Notes: generated from the letters alone by a model not told the origin. Numbered from the stretch's first letter, positions 1-12,300 are shown. The stretch is 64,000 nt of DNA from Eudorina sp. 2006-703-Eu-15 (GCA_003117195.1 BDSI01000035.1:990001-1054000), one strand, 5' to 3'. Translations and numbers: made by a program.

Positions 1-2760
1 GCTCAGGGGGAGTTAGCCACCATGGCGCCCCTATTAGCGAACCACCACCCCCACCAAGGCGGGGTCACTTCTCCAGCGGTGGCCCGTAGTCTTGGAAGGC
101 CACGGGGGCTCGCGAGTCACCATTCAGGGGCCTGCCCGTACGGTCCCACCGGGCCGAAAAAACTGCCCACACCTAGCGATAGCTCCACTGGGCGTCAGTG
201 CCCTGACCACCCGCGGTCTATTACGACAGAGTACCTACAGGGCTTAAGAATCCTGGCCTGACGGAACCGGGCCTCGGCACACAAGACGACCGTCCTGCAC
301 TTTCAGGATCGGGTGTGTAGCCCCCACCGCTGACCACCCTTTCACTGGGACTCCCAGCTCAGCGAAGTCGTAGAGCCGGCTCCAAAAGTCTGCCACTGCC
401 CGCCGGGCGGCTAGCCCTTCAGCGTCCCCTAAGGACCCCGGGATCCCGCCCGCGTTCCTGGACCTGTCGGCCCTCAGGGCTCGCCGGCCCGTTTCCATGG
501 CACTGGTTGCCGCCAAGACGACAACGTCCCAGACACACTGTTGCACACCCACGGGGGGCGTTGCGAGCCACACCTGCTGCCTTTGAAGGCTCACCCCTAG
601 CCTTGCCTCGATCTGTGCGACAACCGCTTGTGCCACCCCACAGCCCCAAAAATGGTGTTGCCTGGGTGTTGGCCGTATCGCCCCGGCGCCGGGGTACGTC
701 CCGCATCCACAAGGGGCCACCGCCGCCCCCCTCATGTGGGAGTTACCAAGCATTGGGATGCCATCAACCGCCAGTCGCCAATACGCCTCCTTATTGGAGT
801 TTTCCCACTTGGTCTCCGTCCACATCCGCTGCATGTTCTCTATTACCTTGGAAACCATCCTCGACACTTCTGGCGCAGTATCCTCTACCCCAAGCGCTTC
901 GCAAACAAAGCGTGTGTGCGCCGCACGCCTCGCCTCCCCCAGGCTTTGCAGCTGCAGTGTCGTGCCATACCGCACAGTGTACTCGTGGAGTGCCACCTTG
1001 AGGCCGTTTTGCAGCCTCCACCCCATGCGCCTCACCAGCATTTCCGTGACTTCCTCTCTCCCTGGGGGGGTCGCCTCGGTGGGCCCCAGGGACCCCTCGG
1101 CGGCTTCCCACCACCCTGGTGGGATGTCTTGTCGGAGCGCTTCTAGGGCCGCCTCACACTCCCTCCACCGGTCCCACTCCTGCCACCCGTCTGCTCCTAC
1201 CCCCAAGCATTCCCTAACAAACATTGCCCATCCCCGGCGACGCTGGCGCTGTGTGCGGGCGGTCGGGGGGTTCGCGTCCAAGTTCCTCTCCCATCCGTCT
1301 GTCGTGTCCCGGAGCCGGGATATCCCTCGAACCGCATGCCCAATGGTCCTCAGCGACAGGCATTTGGCAAGGGCGGCATGCCTATGTTCGAGCCCCGGTC
1401 GCTCACCTAGTTGCAGCCCGTGTGGTAATAGCGGGTTGCCCCACAGCGGTGCATTCCAGCACCAGCCCCCTGGGGTCAGGGGCTCCGCCTCAACATCGAT
1501 CACGGGCGGGAGGGCACTCAGTGCCCTTGCTATCTGATTCACTCCCTCCGGTAGTCCGGGGCAGTCCAGCCATGGTCCTGCATGGGGCGCCGTCAAGGCC
1601 ATAATGGGTTCGAAGCCCGGTATCGCTCCACGTAGGAACTCAAGCAGAATTCGCCGCCACGGGGCGTCTGCCCCGCCCTTGGGTCCCAGGACGAAGCGGA
1701 CCGCCCACCCGGCCCATCTGGCCCGCGCGTGCTCCAGCAGGGGTAGGGCCCCAAACCCTCCTCCCGTCGGGTGCCCTGCCAACAGCGATTTGGGAACCCC
1801 TGTTGCCCTCCGTTCTGTGTCGTCGGGGCCGAGTCCTCTATCGATTAAGCGAGCCGCCAACTTCTCCCAGGCCATACTCTCTCTCTGGGGCGGTAATCCG
1901 CCGTGCTCCATGTGCCACGTCACTCGCTGCAGTCCATATGCTGCCGCTGATGATGCCCTCCCGAATATCGACAGGGATAGCCGCGATAGCGCCTGAAGGC
2001 GCTCTTTCACCTTGTCCCCGTGCGCCCTCCAGTCCAGTTCAGCGTCCCTTCCCAGGTTCGTGAACGGGAGGTTAAGCGCAGTGGCGCGGTGAACAATCCT
2101 CAACCCCGCGACGTCCTGACCCTCGCCCAACGCGACTGTGCCCGACTCGTCCGCCGCCCCTACAACCAGAAGCTCCACCTTGTCGAGATTGAGCTGTTGC
2201 CCCGACGCCTTCGCGTATGTGTCCATATATTCCAGGAATGGAGCCACGGCCTGGGTGTTCTCCAGCACTACTTCCGTATCATCCGCAAATTGCACCGCCG
2301 TAGTGAGCTCGCTATCCTGCGGTCCTAACTTGATCCCTACCCCGCATTGCTGCAGCCAGCAAAGCAGCGCCTGTGCTGCAAACAGATATAGCAGTGGTGC
2401 TAACGGGCACCCCTGCCTGACTCCCGCCGTCATGGGGACTAGCTCCGACTTGTACCCATTCACCAGTGCTCTCGCCGCTGTCTCCGACAGGAGGGTACGG
2501 GTCCACTTCATCAGCCCTTCGCCGGCCCCCATCGCGTCCATGCATCCCATGAGGAAGGGCCGGTCTAGAGTGTCGTACGCTTTCGCAATGTCCAGGAAGG
2601 CTATGCAGCCTGACCGGCCCTGCTGTGCCAGTAGGTGGGGCAGGTACCGCAGAAACAGCACATTTGCGCCTATCAGTCTCCCCGGGAGAAACGCCGACTG
2701 TTCCAGGGTGACCACCTTGCCTAGGGCTGGGCCCAGGCGGGCTGGGCCCAGGCGGGCCCA
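1..2760 (-). mobile_element. 5'-truncated LINE (non-LTR retrotransposon), 3' part
   Basis: The element reads on the minus strand. Its right edge lies inside the reverse transcriptase domain at about 2760, where the reading frame meets a stop at 2761-2763 and unrelated sequence begins. It runs leftward through the ORF2 C-terminus (stop at 244) into a 3' UTR of at least 243 bp that reaches the window edge. The 3' UTR (about 1-170) is repeated in reverse complement at about 37620-37850, so it is a family 3' end and not host sequence. A 15-bp direct duplication (GGGCTGGGCCCAGGC, about 2724-2753) sits at the truncated 5' edge, which is typical of aborted target-primed reverse transcription. Neither a poly(A) tail nor a target duplication can be seen, because the 3' end is cut by the window. 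Confidence 0.85.
244..2760 (-). CDS. LINE ORF2 fragment: reverse transcriptase with C-terminal zinc knuckle
   Basis: This is an open frame of about 838 codons with no internal stop. RT signatures in order are QSAFLPGR (entry to the RT palm), AFLDIAKAYDT (first catalytic Asp), GVRQGCPLAP, and QFADDTEVV (the FADD box holding the two further catalytic Asp residues). A long thumb/linker region with the family signature APLWGNPLL follows, and near the C-terminus a CxC...HHFWxCxVA cysteine/histidine cluster of the kind found after RT in LINE ORF2 proteins. The endonuclease domain and the first RT motifs are absent, consistent with 5' truncation. The intact frame suggests a recent insertion, although this copy cannot be autonomous. 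The second LINE (52174-56135) and a fragment at about 60735-60960 show the same WGNP signature and are related. Confidence 0.88.
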   Translation of the reverse strand, partial: WARLGPARLGPALGKVVTLEQSAFLPGRLIGANVLFLRYLPHLLAQQGRSGCIAFLDIAKAYDTLDRPFLMGCMDAMGAGEGLMKWTRTLLSETAARALVNGYKSELVPMTAGVRQGCPLAPLLYLFAAQALLCWLQQCGVGIKLGPQDSELTTAVQFADDTEVVLENTQAVAPFLEYMDTYAKASGQQLNLDKVELLVVGAADESGTVALGEGQDVAGLRIVHRATALNLPFTNLGRDAELDWRAHGDKVKERLQALSRLSLSIFGRASSAAAYGLQRVTWHMEHGGLPPQRESMAWEKLAARLIDRGLGPDDTERRATGVPKSLLAGHPTGGGFGALPLLEHARARWAGWAVRFVLGPKGGADAPWRRILLEFLRGAIPGFEPIMALTAPHAGPWLDCPGLPEGVNQIARALSALPPVIDVEAEPLTPGGWCWNAPLWGNPLLPHGLQLGERPGLEHRHAALAKCLSLRTIGHAVRGISRLRDTTDGWERNLDANPPTARTQRQRRRGWAMFVRECLGVGADGWQEWDRWRECEAALEALRQDIPPGWWEAAEGSLGPTEATPPGREEVTEMLVRRMGWRLQNGLKVALHEYTVRYGTTLQLQSLGEARRAAHTRFVCEALGVEDTAPEVSRMVSKVIENMQRMWTETKWENSNKEAYWRLAVDGIPMLGNSHMRGAAVAPCGCGTYPGAGAIRPTPRQHHFWGCGVAQAVVAQIEARLGVSLQRQQVWLATPPVGVQQCVWDVVVLAATSAMETGRRALRADRSRNAGGIPGSLGDAEGLAARRAVADFWSRLYDFAELGVPVKGWSAVGATHPILKVQDGRLVCRGPVPSGQDS

Positions 2761-2852
2761 TCACAGTTGCCTAACCGAAACACTCACGACACGAAGCCCA
2801 TTTGAATACACTGGCAAGACCGATCAGTCGACATCCTCGAGTGAGAAAACCC

Positions 2853-4061
2853 TCACACCCGGGGCCGCTTGCTGGGCTCCTGGTGGCGGTAGCGGTCCAG
2901 GTAGCGAGCCAGGGTGATGGTGCTCCACAACTGCCCCAACCCCAATAGGGAGGGGACCTCCACACCAGCCGCTTCAGCCGCCTGCAGCGCCCCGCGGCGG
3001 AAACTGTGGACTGTCTCGCCGGCGAACAGCCCAGCCGAGCCCAGATGGAGACGGATCCGGGCCGCCAGCGTGGGGCTGCGCATGGGCCCGTCCTTGAAGC
3101 CCAGCCGGTCGGCAGTCACGGGCCGGAAAAGGAAGTCGTGGACCGCGGCCCCCGGTGGGGCACCGGGCTGGCGGCACAGCCAGAGGTAAAGGCCCAAGGT
3201 CCGAGGGATGCACAGCCCAGGCTCGGCGTCGTTGGCGGGTAGGACCACGGGGGGCGAGCGTGTCAGCTTGTGGGTCTTGGTACCGCGCATCCTGAAGCAC
3301 AGGCTCGTACCGCCCTGGAGCCCCCACTCCTCGGGCGGTGGCAGCTCAAGGTCGGTGAGCGGCTGGTCGGGTTGCGAAGGATCCACGAAGTCCCCCAGCC
3401 CCAATTTGGCCAGGTCGTGTCCACGCATGGCGGTCTGCCACAGAAGCAATACGCACAGCAGGTCCCGCAGCACCACCAGCCGCTCGACTGCAGAAGCGGC
3501 TGACGCGACCTGACATCACAAGTACGTGACCAGAGAGCGGTACTTCTCGTATGTCATCGGCACCGCCGACACCTCCAAGTAGCCGGCCTGCACACGCGCC
3601 CGCTGGTAAGCGGCACGGAAGTCCTCCACCCACACTGAGTCGCAAGGGTTACCCCGGCCGGTGCTGGCATCGAACCGCCCACCACGCCCAGCTCGGCTGA
3701 AGAAACCGCTGAGCGCGGAGAGTTGTGACTTCACGGCGGCCGGAGAGACGGGCCCGCCGCCTCGGGCGCGGTGAGTGGGCAGCCAGGAGGCGATCATGTA
3801 CACCAGGATGTCGTCAGGGGTGCAGTCCGCCCACGTGTGACCGCGACCGCAACGGGCCAGCCAACTCAGGAAATCCACCGAAGCGGAATCCTGCCGGGAA
3901 ACCGTCGAAGGTGCCAAGGCGCCGAGAAGCATGTCCGCGGCGGTGGCCAGACCCTGCTGGTACAGTGCGTCCCGCGCCGCACCAGGCAGGGAAGGGCCAG
4001 CGGGAAGCTGCGCCGACACCCGCGCCAACCGGGCGGCCGCCACGCCTAATGGCGGGCACAC
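2853..4061 (-). pseudogene. Tyrosine recombinase with one in-frame stop
   Basis: Two open segments lie in the same frame, separated only by a TGA at 3516-3518. The upstream segment (4061-3519) looks like a SAM-like N-terminal core-binding domain (APSTVSRQDSASVDFLSWLA...VKSQLSALSGFF). The downstream segment holds the catalytic domain: the first Arg in TAMRGHDLAKL, the box HSFRRG with His and second Arg, and a candidate nucleophile Tyr in LARYLDRYR. The frame begins just after a stop (TAG) that also forms a good splice acceptor (TTTGTAG/GTGTGCC at 4062), so earlier exons may exist. Recombinases of this kind occur in DIRS-like retroelements and Cryptons, and also as free genes in green algae. 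No DIRS-type RT/RNase H is adjacent; the neighbouring RT is a LINE. It is probably a relic, or one mutation away from a working gene. Confidence 0.75.
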
Positions 4062-6320
4062 CTACAAACGGCAGAACCAAGAAGGAGCTCGGTGTAACCA
4101 GAGAGGAGCTTATGGTCGAACGAAACTGTGGCGAGTCAGGGCGAAGTTGAGGACACCACAGAGACCGCGGGACCTCCGAATAGCAGGAAAGAGAGGGGGA
4201 ACAGGCAAGGCAAACCCCACCTCACCGGAACAGGAGAACCCAGCGGATGGGACGCGAAAGGGACCCCGACAGCAGGCGGCAAAGGCTGAAGAACCGCGAA
4301 AGGCGCCGGAGCCAGCCCCGTTCCCGGAGGGCCCGCAGACGAGATAGGGGCGGAGAAAAAACCGCCCGCCACTCCAGGGAACAGGAAACCCTGCGGGATC
4401 GCGTCCGCGGACACGGAGAGCGACACAGGGGTGACACCCCACCGAAGGACGCGGGACCCACCGAGCGTTATTCCCCGCCTCACATCCCAACGCAACTGCG
4501 CCGCAGACCCCCAAAAAATTTACACTGGCGTCATAGACGAAGTCGAGCACAGACAGGCAGCGAACACCACGCAAATGCAAGCATCGCGAAACCGCGTGAG
4601 GAATATGGTAACGCCTATCATGGGATAAATCCCTAATTCGCACGGAGCGCAGCGATCGTGATCCACGCACAGTTCTTACCGTTGCTCCGAACCCAAGGCT
4701 CAAAGCTTGCGGACCAGCAGTGGCCCCACCCACCCACCCAAAGGAACCATTGGGATTACCAATTCCCGAGGTAAACATGGGAAGGGGCTGCATGGCTGGA
4801 CGCAGGGCCCCAAACTAACTTAGTCAGGTACGGAGCGACGAGCATTGACATTCAAGCACCACATTTGAACGACAAATATCTGAAACTCTACTGTGGAGTA
4901 TGTTGTATTTATTATTAAGTACCGATACATCTAATATTAGGTCAGCATACTTTACGATACTCCGGCGTTGTCAGGCGTTGTCTTAGCCGCTGACCGATCC
5001 GGTTGTTGCGTGTATATCTGCACTATCGATATATGTTATAAATCCAAGTACGTGTCAAAGTGCAGTGTGCCTCCCCTCTTGGCCTTAAGGCAGTACTGGC
5101 GCCAACTAACGACTCTCCGCATGCGCAGCATGTCATCGTCCATTTGTGCACATCCACTCGTCGACAACAGAGCACCTGGTGCCACTATCTGCTGCTGTAT
5201 GTTGCTTTCCTTCCGTATTTCATAAGATTACCAAAATCCCTTACAACGCATGTAACTCCCATTCCCTGATGTTGCCCAACAAAGGTCCCTCAAGTTGAGA
5301 TGTCAAGTAACCGCCTTTTATGACCCTCGTGGGCACCTCGTTTCTGCCACTGCCGCACAAGACATCAGCGACACAGCGACATGTCAGATCATCTGTAATA
5401 CCGTACGTTCCCTGCGCCGTCGGCGTTCCCCGCTGGGAGGAAACGCAGATGTACACACGTAATGCTGACGCCGCTGGCGATCACGCAGCCCCGGGAGATT
5501 CCCACACCATCGACCCACATGGGATCTTGCGGCATTTCAACGCTATTGGCACAAACCATCCGCACCCGCTCTAGGCGGGTTCCCCACAAGGCACCGTGAG
5601 GCACGCAACCGGGAACAGAGACAGCAGTCACCTGAACAATTGTAGGTAAGTTTACCATCGTCCGACACCGCCGCACGGATCGCACGGCGCGTTCAGACAC
5701 GTTCGGCAAAACATCAGCAGAAGGCTGCGCTCGGCCGGAGGTAGGCCGCCTGCTGCCCAGGTTCCATCATCAAGCGACGGGTACGAATTCCGTACGACAT
5801 TTCCTTATCGAAGGGGGCAGGTCCAGCCCGTCATCAAGTATGTCCAGTCAATCACTTGTGCCCAAGTCTGCTTCAGTCAGAGGCGTGACGATAATCGCTG
5901 TTTATGCAGAAACGCCGTGGACACGCACTTTGCCAGGACACGTACACGCCCCAAGAAGGGCTAGCTGATTTGTTGCCCTGCGGGGACGACAGGACCTTGA
6001 AGGCACCAGTGCAAATGAACAAACATACAGACGGGTACCTCCAATCTCTGCCGATGCTCTGCCGTTACGCGTTTATAATCGCGTTTCTAGTCGACCTGTT
6101 CGACGAACCCACATCACCACCGTCACACCATCACCGTCCACCGCAGTGCCGCCGGAGCCTCTCACAGGCGCCACCGCACCGCGCGCCTGCGTGCTTTGGC
6201 TTGATGGATTGAAACCTGCGTTCGGCGGCAGGCGCGGACAGGCCCCGTCGCCTGCCGCCCACCGGGCTTTTGCATCTATGCATGCATCGCGTCTCGTTGA
6301 CCTGCGGGCACAACCTTTCC
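4062..6320. other. Intergenic stretch without recognised genes
   Basis: Several open frames exist, for example 4110-4793 minus (227 codons) and 5389-5709 minus (106 codons), but none shows a domain I recognise. Codon composition in the overlapping opposite frames is equally plausible. Sequence just above 4061 may carry an upstream exon or 5' UTR of the recombinase. Part of the stretch below 6320 should be the 3' UTR of the GH5-like gene; a candidate algal poly(A) signal TGTAA (minus) sits at 5240-5244. Confidence 0.4.
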
Positions 6321-9300
6321 CTACCCGAGGCTCTGACCCGACGCCCTCATAGGATCGGATGTCTTTTGCCCCCAAGCCTCCGCAGCTGCCGCGATGGTGG
6401 GCCGATCCCCGCGGTGCAGCGCTGCAGACGCGTGGTACGACACCAGCTGTGCCACCTCGTCGCCGCCTAACAGGGCCGCCGCCGCAGCCGTCGCGGTGTC
6501 AGCGGCATCCCGACCTACTGCGGGAGTCCTGTCGGGCCCCATCACGCGCTCGCCTGCCGCTCCCGTGTCGCCGCTTCCAAGGCCGCGTCCGGCTTTGATT
6601 GAAGCGGCCTCAACTGGCCGCATGGCAGCAGCGGTGGCAGGTACCGGCGGAGATGCAGCAACTCCACTTTCCTCATGGGGCGCTCGACCCGTGGGTCGCT
6701 CATCCGCGGAAATGGCCCCCGCTACCTCATCTCCGTTATCATCATGGGCATCTGGAGTTCCCCCGCCCTCAACCTTTGCCCTCTTCTCCGCTTCACCCCC
6801 CGCTTCTGCCTCCGCCTCCGCTTCTGTCTCCGCCTCTGCCCTTGGACTTGTTGGCAATGGCGCTGCTGCTCCTGGCTGTGATGGTGGTGGAGATAGTGGT
6901 GGCGAAGGTGATGGTGGCGGCGATGGTGATGGCGTCGCGAAGCTCTCGGCTGCTCGCTGAAGCGCGCACCTCGCCATCAGCTCCCAGTTCATGAAGCGCC
7001 TCCACTCGACCTGCTGCGCCAGTCGAGTGAACCACGGGTCGGCAATCGGGGCTGCCGCATCGCCGACGCCGCCGCCGCCAGTCGACGCCGCTGTCAGGCG
7101 CCTGGCGGTCGCCTCCATCGCCTTTGTGCTCATGCCACTGACCTGCTCCTGGACGTCTACGCGGCCCTCACCCGGGCCGTCGCGGCCGCTCGCGGCGGTG
7201 CCTCCGCCGGCGCTGTGAGCCTCGTCACTGTAGTACAGGTAGTAGTACCGCAGCGCCGCGTCGTCCTCGCCGCCATCCACTAGAAAAGGCTCTGTCGTAC
7301 TACTACTTTCTTGTCGTACATCGCCCTGCGGTACTGCGTCGCGGGCATCCCATGCGGCGGCGTGCTGCTCCCGACTGGTGCTGCCGCGTGTGGTACTGCC
7401 GGCCGGGCTGGGAGCCGTCGCGTCCACGTCCACGTCTATGTCTGCGGCTGGACCTGGCTGAAAGCCCCTATGAGCGTCGTCCCCAAGAACGGCGTCCATC
7501 TCAGAGCTACTGCCGTCGCTACTGCCACCACCAATACGGACGGCGGCCGCTGGTGGCCCGTCTCCAGCCGCCCGAAGCGTGGAATCGGTCTGGCGGCCAT
7601 GAGCCCCGGTGCTATCGCGGCCACCCTCGCGTGCTGGCGCGAAGGCGCTGCTGCTGCTGGCGAGGTCGGGCTGCGCGCCGCCGCTCCGGGTGGTGACACC
7701 GAACGGGGCGGATTCCGCGGCGGCGGTAACGCTGGACTCGTCGCTAGTCGGCACCAGCAGCCAGTCTGTTGCGGTGGTGACAGCGATGAGGGTACCTGCG
7801 ACGCCCGTGTGAGGGTACCTTTAACGAACCTATGAGGGGCTTCATCGGTCACAAGACTATCAACTGGTCGTGGGATGTCGGGGTAAAGCATGTGTGGCCC
7901 AGTGCTGCGGATATGAGTATCGGGATTTCTATTGCGGGACCGTCATCGACCGACCACCCGTGGAACCGCGACCACGCCGGACTACGATTTCGCGCTCGCC
8001 ATTCGTACAACCCATATTATTTGTGTACTGCAATCCGTACAATCGGCTGCCGTACTCACCTGCCACTGACATCCCCGCCGCATCCGCCCGCTCCATCGCC
8101 ACGAACGTGTCTGAGAGCAGCCGGCGGCGGTACGCGGCTGCGGCCGCCGCGGCGCCGTTGGCGCCGTTCCCCGGGGAGGTTCCGCCGCCTTGCGGACCTC
8201 CCGCGTTGACGATCAGCAGGAGCGGCTTCTGCGCCCTGTTGAGCGTGGGCGCGGCAAGGGCGTTCGGGTGGGTCGGGGGCCGCAAACGTATCGGGGATTA
8301 TACCGTAACTGGTAAGGACCACCGGGGGCCGGAGCCGCTGCTGCGCTGTAGGTGCATGTGGGGCATCCACCGACGGGCTTCTTTCTGTCCTATGTGGGCT
8401 TGTAGCTTGGCGGCCTATTGCAAACGTAGAATTGAACCACGCGGCAAACCCAACCGTAGCCCCAGCCACCCTTCCAACTGCTCCAACCGCTCCGAATCCA
8501 CATCATCCGCGCACCGCAGCGCGTCCAGCAGGTGCGCGCCCACCCAGGCGTCCGCCCAGCGCAGGCGACAGGCGGGGCCGCACAGCAGCCAGTCGTCCGG
8601 GGACACGTGGGCGGCGGACAGATCCAGGTGCCGCATCATCTGGAGGCGTGTAGTGGTGCGGGTTACAAGCGGCGGAGGGTTACAACTTATAAGTGGTTCG
8701 GTTGCCTGCATTGCGCCGTGATTAGCCGTCAGGAGGAGACCTCTGACCTCCCCCAGCACGCGACTTTGGGGTACTGTCAATGTCATTGACAGGCTTGAGG
8801 GGGTTTATGGCGCTCACCTGGTTTCGGAGGAAGTCGGTCCCTTCGCACACCGGGTCCCATGGGTCCGCGCCCAGCGCGCTGCCGCTGCCGCCCCACCATG
8901 ATCGTTGCCAGACAGAGCCCAGCCCCGCATCACCACCGCCACCGCCATCGCTGCCGCCATCATTACCCTCTCCGTCACCGCTACCGCCACCATCACCGGC
9001 TCCGGAACCGCTACCGCCACCATCACCGCCTCCGGAACTGGCTCCGGAACTGCCACCGGCACCATCGCCGGCACCATCACCGGCTCCGGCATCGCCTCCG
9101 TCACTGTTACTGTCACCAGCACCTGCTCCGGAGCCGGCTTCGGAACCATCACCTTGATCGGCCCCCGAAACGTCACCGGCTTCGGAGCTGTCATCATCGC
9201 CACCGGGCCCTGAAGCGGAGGGCCCCGTCGCGGCGGCGGCGAGCAGCGGCGGCCTGGGGCCCCCCGTGGGCTCCCACACGTGTCCAGGCGGGTTGTACGG

Positions 9301-12300
9301 CATCAGGTGCGGTGAGTGGGCTCCGAAGAACCCGTCTAGGCCGGCGAAGATGAGGTGGTTGGGATCCATCTTCCGGAGAAACTTGGCCATGTACGGCAGC
9401 CATGCCTGGCTCAATCAAATCCAACAGTGGCACAACACAGCGGGGATTACCCGTATGCAGCGTTTGGCGGGCTTGTGGGCGTGTGTGTGTTGTGTGTGGC
9501 GTCGCAGCGACACCGGCCAACAGGGGCCAACCAACCCCAAGACCTGACAAGACCGGAACGCGCGAACGATGACATGGCACCCACACGGTGGGCGTTATCG
9601 CCTGTTACGTTTGTTGACTTTGCTGTCAGTTTCCTACTAGCTCCTACACACGGCGGACGGTCGGTAGGGGGTGGCTGCAGCCCGCCTGGTCAGGCCGCGC
9701 GAAGGTGCGCCGCCTCGGTTGCTATCGATAACAGGCCTCATTCCCAGGACGTCCGCAGAGCAACACAACCCTCATACCGACACCGCATAGCGAAGCCCAC
9801 AAATCAAAGCAAATCCAAGACCCAACAAACCCCAACGCTCCCCTCTGGGGTAGGTGGGGGATGTTCGCTGGGTCCCTGGGCGGCGGTGCGTAGCCACCCA
9901 CGCACCCACCCACGCACCCGCCCACCTGGAGGTGTCCGCTGCCCGGGTGGCCCGGGTCCCTGGGCCTTCGGTCCGTGTATTATTGGGCAGTCACATATCA
10001 AGGAGGGGGCGGGGCACGGTGAGCAATCCGCCAGGTGCTCTATTGCGTCATTTGCTCTCCTTCCGTTCCCTTCTTTGCCCCCGCTTGTTGCCCCCGCTCC
10101 CGATGCACCGATGCGAGTTGGTGACCACGCCGTTGCAGGGGCAGACCGGGTTGGCACTCGGCAGCATAACGTCGCGCCTTGGTCGGGTGCGGACTAAGGT
10201 CTACGGATCAAAGACACGCAGAGCCGTGTCCCGTGTGGGGAGGAGTCAATCTCTCTCCCTCCCTCGTAGATAAGAGAGAGTCAAGACAGCCCCGTACGAA
10301 GTTACGAACCCATCCGCCGATACTGCCTACTGGTTCCGGAACCGCAGGGGTCCGGTTCTTCGGGACTCGTAGTCGCAGCGCACCGGTTGGCGAGGTCCCA
10401 CGCAAGAATGGTGGGGTCGTGTCGGTGAGCCATCCCGGTGAAGCTGTTGTTGCTGACGGCCAGCGCCGTCATGTAGTCGAAGAACAGGGCCTGGAGGCGG
10501 GCCGGAGTCGCGGGGGTTAAAGGAAAGTGGTAGACATGAATGAATGAATGAATGAACGTTACAGCGGACCCCAAAGGGATCACATGTTCAAATTGGGTCC
10601 CTCCGTGAGGGATGGCGGAGCCGGGTCCCTCCACCTGGGCCTCATTCCACTAACCCTGTAGGTGTCGTTGGTGTAGAACGTCGTCACGGTGTCGCTTGCA
10701 TTGATCCACTGGACGTACTGCCACATGCCGCCGTACCGAGCGCTACTGCCGTCCGTGAGTACGGGAATGACCCGCAGGCCGTAGCGCCGCGCCGCTGCGA
10801 CCACCCAGTCGAACCCGTCCCTGCGTCCCGTCCCGTGGCGACGTCACGCGCACAAAACACATGGTGACGACGTCAGTAGGCGCCGTACACAGTCAATGGG
10901 GTTGCACCATGCACTCCTGCAAACGATGGATGAGGACGGTGGCTGTCCCCCCGGGTTCGATCTTCGGGTTTATTTCTTTTTTCAATTGAACCCCCGACCC
11001 CGCGAGCCCTTACTGAGCCCGAAATACACAGTACGGCCCAACCTGCCGTACCTATTTGCAGTGGTGCCGTGCAGGAGGGCCCCAAGGTCCCAACGGGTCA
11101 GCGCCCATCGGTGGCAGTCGAAACCTCCTCACCAACCACACGGCCCCCGTGCTGGGTGTGACCGGGTTCGTTCTGGGAACCCGGTCGTTCTGGGAACCCG
11201 GTCGTCAAAGCTCCGCTTTTGGGCCCCCGTGCCGCCACCCGCTGCCCCTGGAGCTTGTCTTCCCGCCTGCGGAACCCCGCCGCCCGCTGTCCCCAGGACA
11301 TGTCTTCCCCAAGCACCCCTCCGCACCTGAGGGCCTGTCGGTCCAGCAGCCCCGCTGCCACCTGCACCGTCACCCGCCCCGCCCGCCGGAGCGCCAGGCC
11401 GTCCGCGAAGGCGAAGAAGCGCACCGTGTTGAGGCCCAGGGCGGCCGCCGACTGCAGCAGCTGGCGGGCCTGCGCGGGGCCGCCCGATAAAACGGATGGC
11501 CGTCGTGTATGGTGAGGAAGCTTTGGCTGTCACCGATGACCCGTGGGGTCCGCTGTAACATCCTTAATGATAATGACAATTTCTTCATCGCCCAGAAACT
11601 GCCGTATCCCTCCCTTCGGGTCTCCATGACCGCTTCCCTCCCCCCGGTTCCCATGACCCCGGCACCCCGCGCATCCCGACGCACCCGCCGCCGGGTGCCC
11701 CTCCTGGCCGCCCACTCGATCAGCTCCGGCGCGTCCAGTCCCGCGATGCGGAAGGGCCGCCCGTCCGCCAGTTCCAGCCGGCCGTACCGCGACACCACGA
11801 ACAGCGCCGCGTCGCCCACCAGCCCGCGGGAGGGCTGCGGGTTGGCGGCCAGGCGGTTGGGCTCCGGGGACTGGCTGTGCCGCCAGCTGCCTGCACCGTG
11901 CGCCCGTGTCCCGGGCCCGGGATCGGCGGCGGTCCGTCGTGCGCGGCAACGGGTGACGGAGGGGAGGCAAGGGACAGCCGCGAATGGAGGGGGCGGCCGC
12001 GAGTCTGTCAGTCTTTAGTAGTATCCCTTACAAGGTGGACCCTTGTCCCGACCGGGTGTCAGTCTGTCAGGCTGCAGGGACTCCATGGGTTCTGTCCTCA
12101 GCACTCCTGTCCGCCAGAAAACCCATCAGAACCAAGTGCGGCAGTACCGTTTGGCAGTTGTTGACCAGGCAGGGCGCGTGCGTTGACCGGATACCGTACC
12201 ACATCTGCTGACTTCCTGGATGGTGAAAATGAATGCATCGACACAGGGTACAGCAATGGGCATACCCCCGACAGGGGCCACTGGTGCCTTCCCTACGAGG

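Noticed and set aside
244..4061. A single composite retroelement carrying both RT and tyrosine recombinase (DIRS-like)
   Set aside because: The RT is LINE-type (FADD, C-terminal zinc knuckle) and is cut within its domain by a stop at 2761. No RNase H or inverted terminal repeat typical of DIRS is seen.
4110..4793. 227-codon minus-strand frame upstream of the recombinase
   Set aside because: No recognisable motif and opposite-strand frames are equally long. Kept only as an unexplained interval.
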